Assembly: GCA_020638975.1 (NCBI GenBank) | Contig: JACKHN010000002.1 | Location: 1 to 64,000 of the forward strand | Length of the DNA stretch: 64,000 nt | Origin: Planctomycetaceae bacterium | GTDB lineage: Bacteria > Planctomycetota > Planctomycetia > Pirellulales > Pirellulaceae | Reading direction: 5' to 3' | Part shown: positions 24,052 to 32,105 of the stretch, one piece after another | How positions within the stretch are numbered: position 1 is the first letter of the stretch | Layout: each line of letters starts with the position of its first letter | The notes under the pieces: model-generated | The model's database searches: none | Told to the model about the DNA's origin: nothing | Seen by the model: only the letters and a program-made list of their open reading frames with translations | Translations under genes and position numbers: made by a program

Positions 24052-25531
24052 CGGGAGCTCACCATCCGAAGCACATCGGGAGTAACGGACCCATTATAGG
24101 CAAATCGTTTGGCGTTTTGCTGCGCTGTCAACGCAATCGGCGGACACTAACTTCACCACCAAGATTCACTGACATGTCTCCGCAGTCCTGTGTCCCAGCG
24201 AAGCCACTTCCACAAGGAGGCGTCCGGCACGTCGAGAACGGACCGGTGATCCGCAAGGCATCTTCTTTGCCACCGATCTAACGCAACTCTGTTGAATCAG
24301 GGGGCGCACGCGACTTCCCGACAACTCACGCGGGAAGAGTGCGTCATCACAGGAATTATCACATCGTACGCGTACCAGCAGGTTGTTAGGAGATCCGTAT
24401 GACGGCGCGATGGCGATCCCCTCCGAGCTGATCAGAAAGTAATCGAAAAAGGCTTCGGTCATCAACGGCGGGAAGGTACTTGATTGCGAGAAAACTGTGC
24501 GGTGAAACACGACGAGAGCAGTAGCTATACGCAATCATTCTGATTATCGAACCCTTGGACGCCAACGGAACAAGCGTGATCAAGATACTACCTTCGCGAC
24601 TTCGCTATGTACAACTGAGAAAACGACCCGCGGTCACCGACTCCAAGTGCGTGAGGTGTTGTCGCCATTGGTCGATTGAGATGCCGGTCGGGCTGCTCGG
24701 AAGAGCAGTTCAGCGCGCCATCATGCTGAGACACGAACTGCCGGCACGGTTTCGGCCGAAACTGCTCTCGGTCGTGGACACCAACGCGCCGAACGGAGAA
24801 GGTACAAAGTCGCCTTCCACGTTGCTTCGATGTGACCGGCGAAGCCCTGACGGACGAACACTTCATAGCAATTGCGAACAGCGGTGATCACACTCTAGCT
24901 CACCCGCCAGCAACTGATAGGCAATACCTCGGTCATCGCCCGACGCATCGTAGTGATAGGCAATGTCAAACGCACGGTCACCGACGTGCGGGTCAGTAGA
25001 TTCTTCCTCCGCATTCTGCCTGAAATAGTCGAGGATCTCGCTGGCAGCAAGACCTTCGGCTTGCTCTAAGCACTGGCCGAAATACGCATGCAGCTTCCGC
25101 CGTTCGGAGTGGTCCGTGCCGTCGAGCATTGATACCGATTGCTATTTCCACGCGGTTGTTTTTTGGTTTTGAGACGTCGGAAAACAAGGAGCAGTTGGCG
25201 ACCGGCTACCTAGAGGTAGCTTTGACGATATCAAGCCGTCGTCGTGTTTGATCTATCGGGATAACGAAGAGACGCTTCGGCCTTGTTTGGAGGGTGTTAG
25301 TCCGTGGGCGGATGAAATGGTAGGGGACGGACATTCCAGTGTGTGCAAGCTCAAGAGCGTTAGTTAGCTGAGGAGCTTGGGGCAAAGCTGTTTCACTTTG
25401 ATTGGTGTGAGACTTTTCGGCAGCGAGAAATGAGGCGTTGAGGCACGCTTTGAGCCGTTCTTAGCTACGAATAGCCCTTCTTGTTTCCCCCAGCAATTCA
25501 CACGCGGATTGACTGTTCAAATGAAGCTTCC
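24052..25531. other. Gene-poor stretch with no supported gene
   Basis: About 1.5 kb in which reading frames are short, overlapping and without recognisable motifs. One frame on the minus strand (25129-24863, 88 codons, starting MLDGTDHSERRKLHAYFGQC) has a plausible soluble composition but no ribosome-binding site and no family I know. The stretch leads into a broken prepilin-like gene, so it may be decayed coding sequence. Confidence 0.5.
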
Positions 25532-26499
25532 CTAAAAGTCGCCAATCGGCTGACCATCATCGCGGCGTGCGAGCAATTGGTAGACGCCCCAAGTTCCTGG
25601 GTTGTTGATATCACCGATCTGAGATTCAACGGTTTCGCTCTAAAACACTACCATCAGACAGCGAATAATGCGCCCCTGTGTTCACTACTTAAACAAAAGC
25701 TGGCAGCGATCCCGGGGAATCTGCCCGATTACCTGTTTGCATCTGGTACGGCAGCACCGTGAACTGCAACGGACTTTCGTCTGGAGTGTTCGCCCAACGC
25801 CTGGATTGCACCGACCCAGATTGCCGCGCCATGTTTCCTGTGCCACGGAGATCGCGTGTGACGCGTTCTCCGACCAGAAACGTGTTGCTCGTTCCATCAG
25901 TGATATCCGCCAACCTAACTTTGAATGGGCTCAAAAACGCCCCTGATATGGGACACGTGTTCAACATTCCCATGATTACTGACGGTTAGGATGTAGCCAC
26001 CGTGATGTTTAATCACTTTGATCGAGGGCCGGTCCGAGTTGAGTTCTGCGAAGGGTCCGATGGACAAAGAAAGACACTAAGGTGATTGGATCAACTGTAG
26101 TTTGGCAGGGTTGCTAAGGCCTGGAGCAGCGATTCCGGCAGTTTGGCTGCAGTTGGTCGTGACCCTCGAGTTGCTGGATGAATGTAATAGCAATGCGCAC
26201 CGAAAAGTAGTTCGAGCGATCTCCTCCTGGGTAACGCCGAGCATTGAAGATATATCCGGGCGGAAACGTCTTATGCACGTCATGGTAAAGGTGCAGCCCC
26301 AGTCCAATTTGCTTGAGATTGTTCTTGCATTGGGACCGTCGGGCAGCTTCACGAGCTGCCTGTACGGCAGGCAGCAACAACGCCACCAGAATGCCAATGA
26401 TGGCAATGACAACGAGAGCCTTTACGAGCGTGAATCCACGGTTGGCAATTCGCGTGGCTTTGACGTGAGATCGATGAGCTGAAAGATCACTCTTCATTT
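25532..26499 (-). pseudogene. Broken DUF1559 prepilin-like gene
   Basis: The full length, ~322 codons, matches the planctomycete DUF1559 family, but the frame is interrupted several times. Start ATG 26499 has GGTGGAG before it. The N-terminus RGFTLVKALVVIAIIGIL is a type IV prepilin-like cleavage/helix segment, in which the usual Glu5 is Lys. It continues to NNLKQIGLGLHLYHD and KTFPPG. The frame is then lost near 26170. A second piece (25973-25689) has the family hallmark ITDGTSNTFLVGER. A third (to the TAG at 25532) ends PGTWGVYQLLARRDDGQP, the usual C-terminus. The three pieces lie in different frames, so at least two indels separate them. Sequencing error could contribute, but the lost Glu argues for decay. 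Confidence 0.8.
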
Positions 26500-26550
26500 T
26501 CTCCACCTTTATAGTAATAGGGTCTTGTAGGCGATTTAATTTGCTAGTGG

Positions 26551-27855
26551 TCACTGATTCACCGAGGTTGGCCACTCAGCTATTTCATCAATCGCCCCGT
26601 CAAGGGTGTCGAGAAGGGGGTGATAGCTGAGTCCTGTGGAGTCGCGATTCTGATTGAATAGGGCAACGAAAATGATTCCATCGGATCGCACGCGAGAAAC
26701 AGCGAAGGAGCCGGGAAAAAACGCCCACCTGCTATGCGATTTCATTTGGTCGCCAGATTGGCCATTAAAATCATAGTGCAAGAAGAACTTGGCGACATCC
26801 GTCGCGGAACCGATCAAACCGAGCGATGCCGTCGCCGCTTCTAGCGCGAATGTTCCATCCGGCCGGGGCACATATTTCGAACCAGAGGACTCTATGACAT
26901 TGTGGCCGAAGTTTTGGTGAGAGTAGTAAGGCTCGGTAGCGGGGCGACTGCGCGGCAAGGTCCGCCCCGCTCGAATGCTCTGTAAACCGAGTGGCTTCAA
27001 CAATTCCTCTGTGACGAAGTCGGCGTACGACTTGCCACTAACTTTCGCGACGACTTCACCGAGAACGGAATAGCCGAATTCGGAGTGTTGTGTGTCGCTT
27101 CCCGGTCGATACTGCAGGGGTTGCGTTGCCATAAAGTCGATCAGATCGCCAGTTGTAGGCGGCAAACGGATCAAGCCCTTTTCGGCGATGTCGTGTGTGT
27201 CGAAGATCGGGTCGAGGGCTACTCGCGGATCCCAGCCAGCTTGATGCTCGAGCAAGTGCGAAACCGTAATTTCGCTCCACCCCGCATCGAACTCGTTGCT
27301 AACTCCTAAAAGAGGCATGACCTTAGTAGCAAGTGTGAGTTTTCCTTGGGCGACAAGTTCCGCGACGGCGGCACGTGTGAAGACCTCCGTTAAGGGGCCA
27401 ATGCGAAATGGTGTATCGGGAGAAGTTGGAGTCGTTCGGTCTCGGTCGATGAAACCGTATCCACGCGCCCCGACGACGTGCCCGTCCTTGATGACAGCTA
27501 TGCTTCCGGCAGGAATACTACGCTCGACCATAAATCGTTCCATGAAATCGTCGAGAGCGGCCAATTCTTCTGGCATCGTGCCGGTCTTGACTAAACTCGT
27601 AACATGGTCATGTTCTTCGACCCAAATCCCCATGTACCGACATGCATCACCTTCGCTGTACGCGACCAAACGATCTGGACGGAACCCTCGTTCTGACATG
27701 CGACGAACACGTTCGCTGAACTCATCAAGGTCTTCGCAATGGTAAAAGTCACAGTCTGGCTCATAGCCATTATTCTGAAAGACGATTCCATATTTCACCG
27801 CGATTCCGTCTGGATAAGCAAACACAGAGATGGGGCGAAACCCTTGTTCTCCCAT
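26551..27855 (-). CDS. Beta-lactamase-fold (class C / S12-like) protein lacking the catalytic SxxK, with N-terminal tandem repeats
   Basis: A 434-codon open frame. Residues ~1-85 hold two ~40-residue repeats (GFRPISVFAYPDG... and GFRPDRLVAYSEG...), like bacterial tandem-repeat domains found ahead of serine hydrolases. The rest (~95-430) follows the S12 beta-lactamase/esterase fold: GARGYGFIDRD, TPFRIGPLTEVFTRAAV, LEHQAGWD, FGYSVLGEVVAKVSG. The normal catalytic Ser and Lys of SxxK are Pro and Glu here (GPLTE), and the Tyr of the YxN motif region is His (QHSEFGY). So it is probably not a hydrolase. It has no clean start: in other frames the homology continues upstream to 30090, so it may be the tail of a broken larger gene. 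Confidence 0.65.
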   Translation of the reverse strand: MGEQGFRPISVFAYPDGIAVKYGIVFQNNGYEPDCDFYHCEDLDEFSERVRRMSERGFRPDRLVAYSEGDACRYMGIWVEEHDHVTSLVKTGTMPEELAALDDFMERFMVERSIPAGSIAVIKDGHVVGARGYGFIDRDRTTPTSPDTPFRIGPLTEVFTRAAVAELVAQGKLTLATKVMPLLGVSNEFDAGWSEITVSHLLEHQAGWDPRVALDPIFDTHDIAEKGLIRLPPTTGDLIDFMATQPLQYRPGSDTQHSEFGYSVLGEVVAKVSGKSYADFVTEELLKPLGLQSIRAGRTLPRSRPATEPYYSHQNFGHNVIESSGSKYVPRPDGTFALEAATASLGLIGSATDVAKFFLHYDFNGQSGDQMKSHSRWAFFPGSFAVSRVRSDGIIFVALFNQNRDSTGLSYHPLLDTLDGAIDEIAEWPTSVNQ

Positions 27856-28014
27856 CTTCTTCGCAACTCACTGGTGAGGCGACTGAGCAGATGCTGTGTG
27901 TAGGACACCCCTTGTTTCGCTTCAAATCTCACGGCAAAGCGAAATGAATCGTCGGAAGGATAAGCACTCATTTCGACGGGATTCGCAGTCGATCTAACTT
28001 GGAGAAAAATTCGT
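27856..28014 (-). pseudogene. Out-of-frame repeat-domain remnant
   Basis: Between the two flanking open frames a different frame carries NPVEMSAYPSDDSFRFAVRF and ENKGFAPSLCLL, another unit of the tandem repeat seen at the start of the next frame. A separate frame carries ILDEFFSKLDRLR just after 28015. Each needs an indel to join its neighbours. Confidence 0.55.
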
Positions 28015-28686
28015 CTAGAATTCCTCTTCGGTGAGATCTGAACGCAACTGATAGACCCCATCCGACTCTTGCTTTTCCCATAGCAACAGAGTCTCGAAGT
28101 CTTCTCCCGTCGAGAACCCACAGTTTCCAGCAACACAAAAGCCCCGATCGATCGATTGATCAACATCAGCCTGATGCTCAGCACCAGTATGGTTGCGATG
28201 CACTTCCCAGTATGGCACGTAAGGGACTCTCACTGCGATTCCGGCGAACTGGGCACGCCCCAGATGATAATGGCCGTTTATGTGGATGATGCGAAACTTG
28301 CTTCCGCGTAGCGATTCGAGCCACGTTTCAAACTCTTCGAAGCTCACACCTCCGATAAGTGTCCAGTCTTGTTCGCTGAGCGTAATACCGACTTGTCGGT
28401 CCGTTTCGTTTGGCGAGGAACTCTCAGGCTTCCAGATGATCTTTGCGATCTTCTCGCCGCTGCGTTTCAAGTCGAATACCCCATTCTCGACGACGAGATC
28501 ATCACGACCTTCTACGGTCAAGTTATACTCGCCGGGCCACAGGCGGATGCGATGACCGTTTTCTAAATCGATTATCTTCACTCGACTAGCGTTGCGTGAC
28601 ACAACAACGCGTACACTGTCGTCCACAGTTTCTATTTCAAGCATCCCAAACTGCGTCTGCACAAACACAATTGCGCCCACAACCAC
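28015..28686 (-). CDS. Fragment: membrane helix, kinase juxtamembrane module and repeat domain
   Basis: A 223-codon frame opening at a GTG inside a membrane helix (FVVVGAIVFVQTQFG). The following ~75 residues (DSVRVVVSRNASRVKI, NGHRIRLWPGEYNLTVEG) match the module that follows the membrane helix in the kinase at 19.7-23.4 kb. The rest resembles a tandem-repeat unit. The same frame is open upstream to 28956 except for a TAG at 28752-28750, so this is probably the middle of a kinase gene whose N-terminal part is at 29029-30090, not an independent gene. Confidence 0.5.
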   Translation of the reverse strand: MVVGAIVFVQTQFGMLEIETVDDSVRVVVSRNASRVKIIDLENGHRIRLWPGEYNLTVEGRDDLVVENGVFDLKRSGEKIAKIIWKPESSSPNETDRQVGITLSEQDWTLIGGVSFEEFETWLESLRGSKFRIIHINGHYHLGRAQFAGIAVRVPYVPYWEVHRNHTGAEHQADVDQSIDRGFCVAGNCGFSTGEDFETLLLWEKQESDGVYQLRSDLTEEEF

Positions 28687-28749
28687 GAAAATGAATGTGC
28701 TGGCAAGGCTAGTCGCCCAAACACGCCTGGAAGCGAAACGATCTCGTTT

Positions 28750-29028
28750 CTACTTCTGAGACTTTGGCGTTGCAACAACGAGATTTCCGAAGGCGCTTGA
28801 TCTGCATCGACGGATGCTTGTTGTATCCTCGAGGAGAATCCTTCGCCCATCGATGGTACTACCGCGCGACGAGCTTTCAGAATCGCTCAAATCAGAATCG
28901 CACGTGTGGCTGTTGCCCGTCAACCGACTTAAATCGGCCTGGCTGCAAAATGGCACGAGCGTCAGCCCACTTTTTGCGGTGTTACGAATCGTTCGTCAGG
29001 ATCCTGGGCAACCATTTTTGAACAACAA
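28750..29028 (-). pseudogene. Kinase C-lobe remnants in shifted frames
   Basis: Directly after the kinase frame ends, other frames carry QELLIVVQ, then KMVAQDPDERFVTPQKV (29010-28960 area), then VPFCSQADLSRL, which is the standard order at the end of planctomycete kinase domains. A TAG at 28752-28750 separates this from the in-frame membrane helix below. At least two frameshifts and one nonsense codon are needed to reconstruct the protein. Confidence 0.6.
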
Positions 29029-30090
29029 TCAGCAACTCCTGGGTAAATCGTCGCGTCGCTCCTCAAGCGATGGCAGAGGGTCATTGGTGATTGCGGCGAG
29101 TTTCGCAACAAATGTCCGAGAGCCAGGACCTTCAAACGGTGCCCGACCAGACAATAGTTTGTAGAGACTGGCCCCTAAGCTATAAACGTCCGCCCGTATA
29201 TCCACCTGATGGCTGTCCCGCGTCTGTTCAGGTGCCATGTAATCAATCGTCCCCATGATCTGTTCCGTGCTGGTCAAATCACCTTCTTGCTCGGTGAAGA
29301 GTCGGGCCAATCCGAGATCTAGTATTTTGACGATCGGTTGTTGGGGGGCACCGAGCGCAAGCGAGGGTTGGGAGGTTGCGAGCATTAGATTCGCCGGTTT
29401 CACATCGCGGTGGACGAGCCGATGCTCATGGGCGTGTTGCAAACCGATTGCCGCTTGTCGAATGACTTCGCAAGCGTTGGCGATAGACAATGGGCCGATC
29501 CGTCGCACCAGCTCCGCAAGATTCAGGCCAGGCACATATTCCATGACGAGGAAGTAATTTTCTTCCTGTTCGCCTGCGTCGTATGCCTGAACGATGTTTG
29601 GATGATTTAGCTTTGCCACAGCTTTCCATTCGCGTTTGAAACGTGCGATGGCTGCTGGATCCTCTAGTCGATCCGTGGGTAGCACCTTAATCGCGACGAG
29701 TCGATCGAGTCCGGTGTGGCGTGCCTTGTAAACCGCCCCCATGCCACCCCGCCCAATCTTTTCCAACAAAACGTAATCTCGAATCGAGCCGACATCGAGC
29801 AATTTGTCCGCAACGATAGTTTCACTGGGCGTCCGCTGCACAAGCAAGCGTGTGACGCTTGGCTCACGACCATCAACCGAGTGTCGATCGAGGAATTCTG
29901 TCGCGAATGGGTCAACGACCGGAGGGCTTTGGAGCTGCACAATTATGTCATCGTGTTGCGTCTCGAAGGCTTGCAACGTGTCCTCACATGCAAGGCAACC
30001 GCCCAAATGCATGGCAAGCTCTGTAGCTTCAGTTTCGTCCAAGTCGCCGTTGGCAAACGCTGCCAAGTTTTGTGCACTGGGATGGCTCAC
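29029..30090 (-). CDS. Ser/Thr protein kinase with anti-sigma-type zinc motif, truncated
   Basis: A 353-aa frame; GTG 30090 is preceded by GAGGAAATTAAT. Residues 28-35 carry H-x3-C-x2-C (MHLGGCLACE), the zinc-binding anti-sigma motif, followed by a linker. The kinase domain begins near 105 with EKIGRGGMGAVYKARH and has IAIKV-type Lys (VAIKVLP), HRDVKPANLM, DLGLAR in place of DFG, and GTIDYMAPEQ. It stops in the last part of the C-lobe (after LPSLEERRD), where the homology continues in other frames. It lies just downstream of an ECF sigma gene on the same strand and likely bound that sigma. Probably a pseudogene product now. Confidence 0.75.
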   Translation of the reverse strand: MSHPSAQNLAAFANGDLDETEATELAMHLGGCLACEDTLQAFETQHDDIIVQLQSPPVVDPFATEFLDRHSVDGREPSVTRLLVQRTPSETIVADKLLDVGSIRDYVLLEKIGRGGMGAVYKARHTGLDRLVAIKVLPTDRLEDPAAIARFKREWKAVAKLNHPNIVQAYDAGEQEENYFLVMEYVPGLNLAELVRRIGPLSIANACEVIRQAAIGLQHAHEHRLVHRDVKPANLMLATSQPSLALGAPQQPIVKILDLGLARLFTEQEGDLTSTEQIMGTIDYMAPEQTRDSHQVDIRADVYSLGASLYKLLSGRAPFEGPGSRTFVAKLAAITNDPLPSLEERRDDLPRSC

Positions 30091-30247
30091 ATTAATTTCC
30101 TCGTGAATCGACTTCGTATTCGCTTCGATAACCGCTCGAATTCCCTCTTCTTGTTCATGACAGGAGTGTGACGCGAAAACGCGAGAAAGACTTGGCTTGT
30201 CACACTGCGATTGTTCTAACGTGCATACTGGACAGACTTTACGGTGC

Positions 30248-30829
30248 CTAGAGAATATTTTCTAGTTCCTGGCGAAGGCGGCGCAAGACCCGGCACTTGG
30301 CTTGCCGAACAGCGTTAGCGGACATCTCCAATTCTTCGCCCACATCTGCAGCCTTTTGATCGTCAACTGCCATCCGCAAAAACGCCTGCCAAGTCTTCGT
30401 GTCAAAGTCCGCGCGGATCAAGTCCCGAGCTTGTTGCACCAATAGCGTCTTGACTTGGTCCAGGCTGAGTTCAATTGAATCTTTCTCGTCGAGCATCTTG
30501 TCTCGTTCAAGTTGCTGCCAAGCATCTCCGCTACCAATGGCCCGAGGATTCTTGCGTTGACGGCGGTACAACTCCAGAAGTTTGTTCCGCGCGATTCCCC
30601 ATAGCCATCCACGCAACGTGTCGCCGTCTTGGTCTCTTTTGAAATCTCCAATTCGTGTAGCGACCGTTTGGAAGACCTCCTGCACTAAATCCAACGCATC
30701 ATTGTCTTGGCACCCCGCATGTCGTGCCCAACTATAGATGATCGGGCTGTAGATCTGAACGAACCGTCCCCACGCCTCTGCGTCATTAGCTCTGACGCGA
30801 TCAAACAGAGTTAGCGATGTAGGTTCCAA
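30248..30829 (-). CDS. ECF-type RNA polymerase sigma factor
   Basis: A 193-aa sigma factor, starting at TTG 30829 with GAGGCG about 10 bases upstream. Region 2 shows FVQIYSPIIYSWARHAGCQD and ALDLVQEVFQTVATRIGDF, with RGWLWGIARNKLLELYRR after it. Region 4 shows AADVGEELEMSANAVRQAKC and RVLRRLRQEL. This is the planctomycete family that precedes kinase genes. The next gene on the strand is the zinc-motif kinase, 157 bases on, so they formed a sigma/kinase pair. It is a close relative in layout of the sigma at 31.4 kb. Confidence 0.9.
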   Translation of the reverse strand: MEPTSLTLFDRVRANDAEAWGRFVQIYSPIIYSWARHAGCQDNDALDLVQEVFQTVATRIGDFKRDQDGDTLRGWLWGIARNKLLELYRRQRKNPRAIGSGDAWQQLERDKMLDEKDSIELSLDQVKTLLVQQARDLIRADFDTKTWQAFLRMAVDDQKAADVGEELEMSANAVRQAKCRVLRRLRQELENIL

Positions 30830-30860
30830 GGGTAAAACGCCTCATACGTTGGGCATAGGT

Positions 30861-30974
30861 TCACGTGTCTATGGCACTGCAAATGTGATGCGCTAACGCA
30901 ACGAGAATCCCGATCACCGCAACAACGACGAGCATTTCGACCAAAGTGAAGCCGTTCCGACGAGTAGTGTGCAT
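30861..30974 (-). pseudogene. Truncated prepilin N-terminus (37 codons)
   Basis: ATG 30974, with GAGAGAAGG before it, opens RRNGFTLVEMLVVVAVIGIL, a complete type III signal and start of the pilin helix (Glu5 intact), then ends at TGA 30863-30861 after 37 codons. A working pilin or DUF1559 protein needs at least ~100 residues, so it is a 5' stub. It is a second prepilin relic beside the broken one at 25.5-26.5 kb. Confidence 0.65.
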
Positions 30975-31029
30975 GTTGACCTTCTCTCTTAACGGTTGCG
31001 GCGAGGCGGACAGGAAAATCACAAGTCAC

Positions 31030-31414
31030 ATTGATACAACGAGTTGCAGCCGGTTTACTCGGCTGTCTCAGGGAGCAACCCTATCTACTCATCTGACGTT
31101 TTCCAGCGTCACGCGCATTCTTTGAGAAAACGATTGGATTTTCTTCTCGGACGGCCAAATCACTTGAGAGAGTGACGAAGCCATACTCGCAGTCCCAGAG
31201 CCACGTGCGACAAGTCCCGGGCCCGAGCTGTGCTCAATGGCACCAAGCCAGCATCAAGAAAATCGACACTTTCCGAAAGAATTGCTTCCGACGGGGAAAC
31301 TGCTTCTTGGAGGGGCGAAAACGGCCTGAGAAACGCGTTGTGTCCAACTATCTCCCGGTGGGTTAGAATAATGAGCTCATTCCTGAATCTCATCACACCC
31401 GATCCGCTGTTGTT
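31030..31414. other. Intergenic region without a supported gene
   Basis: It separates the divergent sigma-factor genes at 30.8 and 31.4 kb. No conserved protein motif, RNA gene or long palindrome was seen; it presumably holds the promoters of the rightward sigma/kinase pair. Confidence 0.5.
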
Positions 31415-32062
31415 ATGTCGCAAGGTCAAGAGCCCCAAGGTCGCACGTGGCCCACGACTCGAATCACTCTCCTGCACCGTGTTTCCGATCAACACGACGA
31501 AGAATCGTGGGACTACTTCGTACAGACTTACGGTCCGCTCATTCTTCGCTACTGCCAGCGGCGGGGGCTCCAGGAAGCCGATGCCAGAGATGTCGCTCAA
31601 GACGTCTTGCTCCAAGTCAGCAAGGGAATCGGTGACTTTCGCTATGATGCCGAGCGCGGGCGGTTCCGTAACTGGTTGGGGACGATCACCCATCGAGCCC
31701 TGCTCAAGCATCAGGCCAAGTTACGGCGGTCGGGAATTGGAGCGGGAGACTCAACCGGCGCTGATCTCACTTCGACTCAAGAGTGTCAACAGCCATTGGA
31801 TGAAGTCTGGGTGGAGTCGTTCAATGCGCACGTCTACCGGGAGGCAATCAGACGTTTGCGATTGCACTTCAGCGAGGAAACGTGGTGCGCTTTTGAAGCG
31901 ACCTTTACCGAAGATCGGCCACCGGAGGAAGTGGCGAAAGAGCTTCAGCGCTCCGTGGGCTGGGTTTATCAAGCGAAGTCCCAGATCGTTCGCCGCCTCA
32001 AGTCCGAGATTCTGTACCTCGCCGAGGATTCCGTACTACTCAACTCGGGCACTGCCAACTAG
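31415..32062 (+). CDS. ECF-type RNA polymerase sigma factor
   Basis: A 215-aa sigma factor. Region 2: WDYFVQTYGPLILRYCQRRG, then ARDVAQDVLLQVSKGIGDF, then RFRNWLGTITHRALLKH. Region 4: RPPEEVAKELQRSVGWVYQA and SQIVRRLKSEI. It is 43 bases ahead of a large kinase gene with a zinc anti-sigma motif on the same strand. The layout mirrors the sigma at 30.2-30.8 kb and its broken kinase, suggesting an old duplication of the pair. Confidence 0.9.
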   Translation: MSQGQEPQGRTWPTTRITLLHRVSDQHDEESWDYFVQTYGPLILRYCQRRGLQEADARDVAQDVLLQVSKGIGDFRYDAERGRFRNWLGTITHRALLKHQAKLRRSGIGAGDSTGADLTSTQECQQPLDEVWVESFNAHVYREAIRRLRLHFSEETWCAFEATFTEDRPPEEVAKELQRSVGWVYQAKSQIVRRLKSEILYLAEDSVLLNSGTAN

Positions 32063-32105
32063 TGCCGATTCCTCGTAAGTCAACATTTGTATTTCGTATG
32101 AGACG

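Noticed and set aside
25481..25762. A 93-codon plus-strand frame
   Set aside because: It overlaps the C-terminal remnants of the DUF1559 gene on the other strand and has no recognisable motif of its own.
31230..32078. A 282-codon plus-strand frame overlapping the ECF sigma gene
   Set aside because: It overlaps the sigma factor in another frame and shows no recognisable motif; the sigma frame has clear regions 2 and 4.
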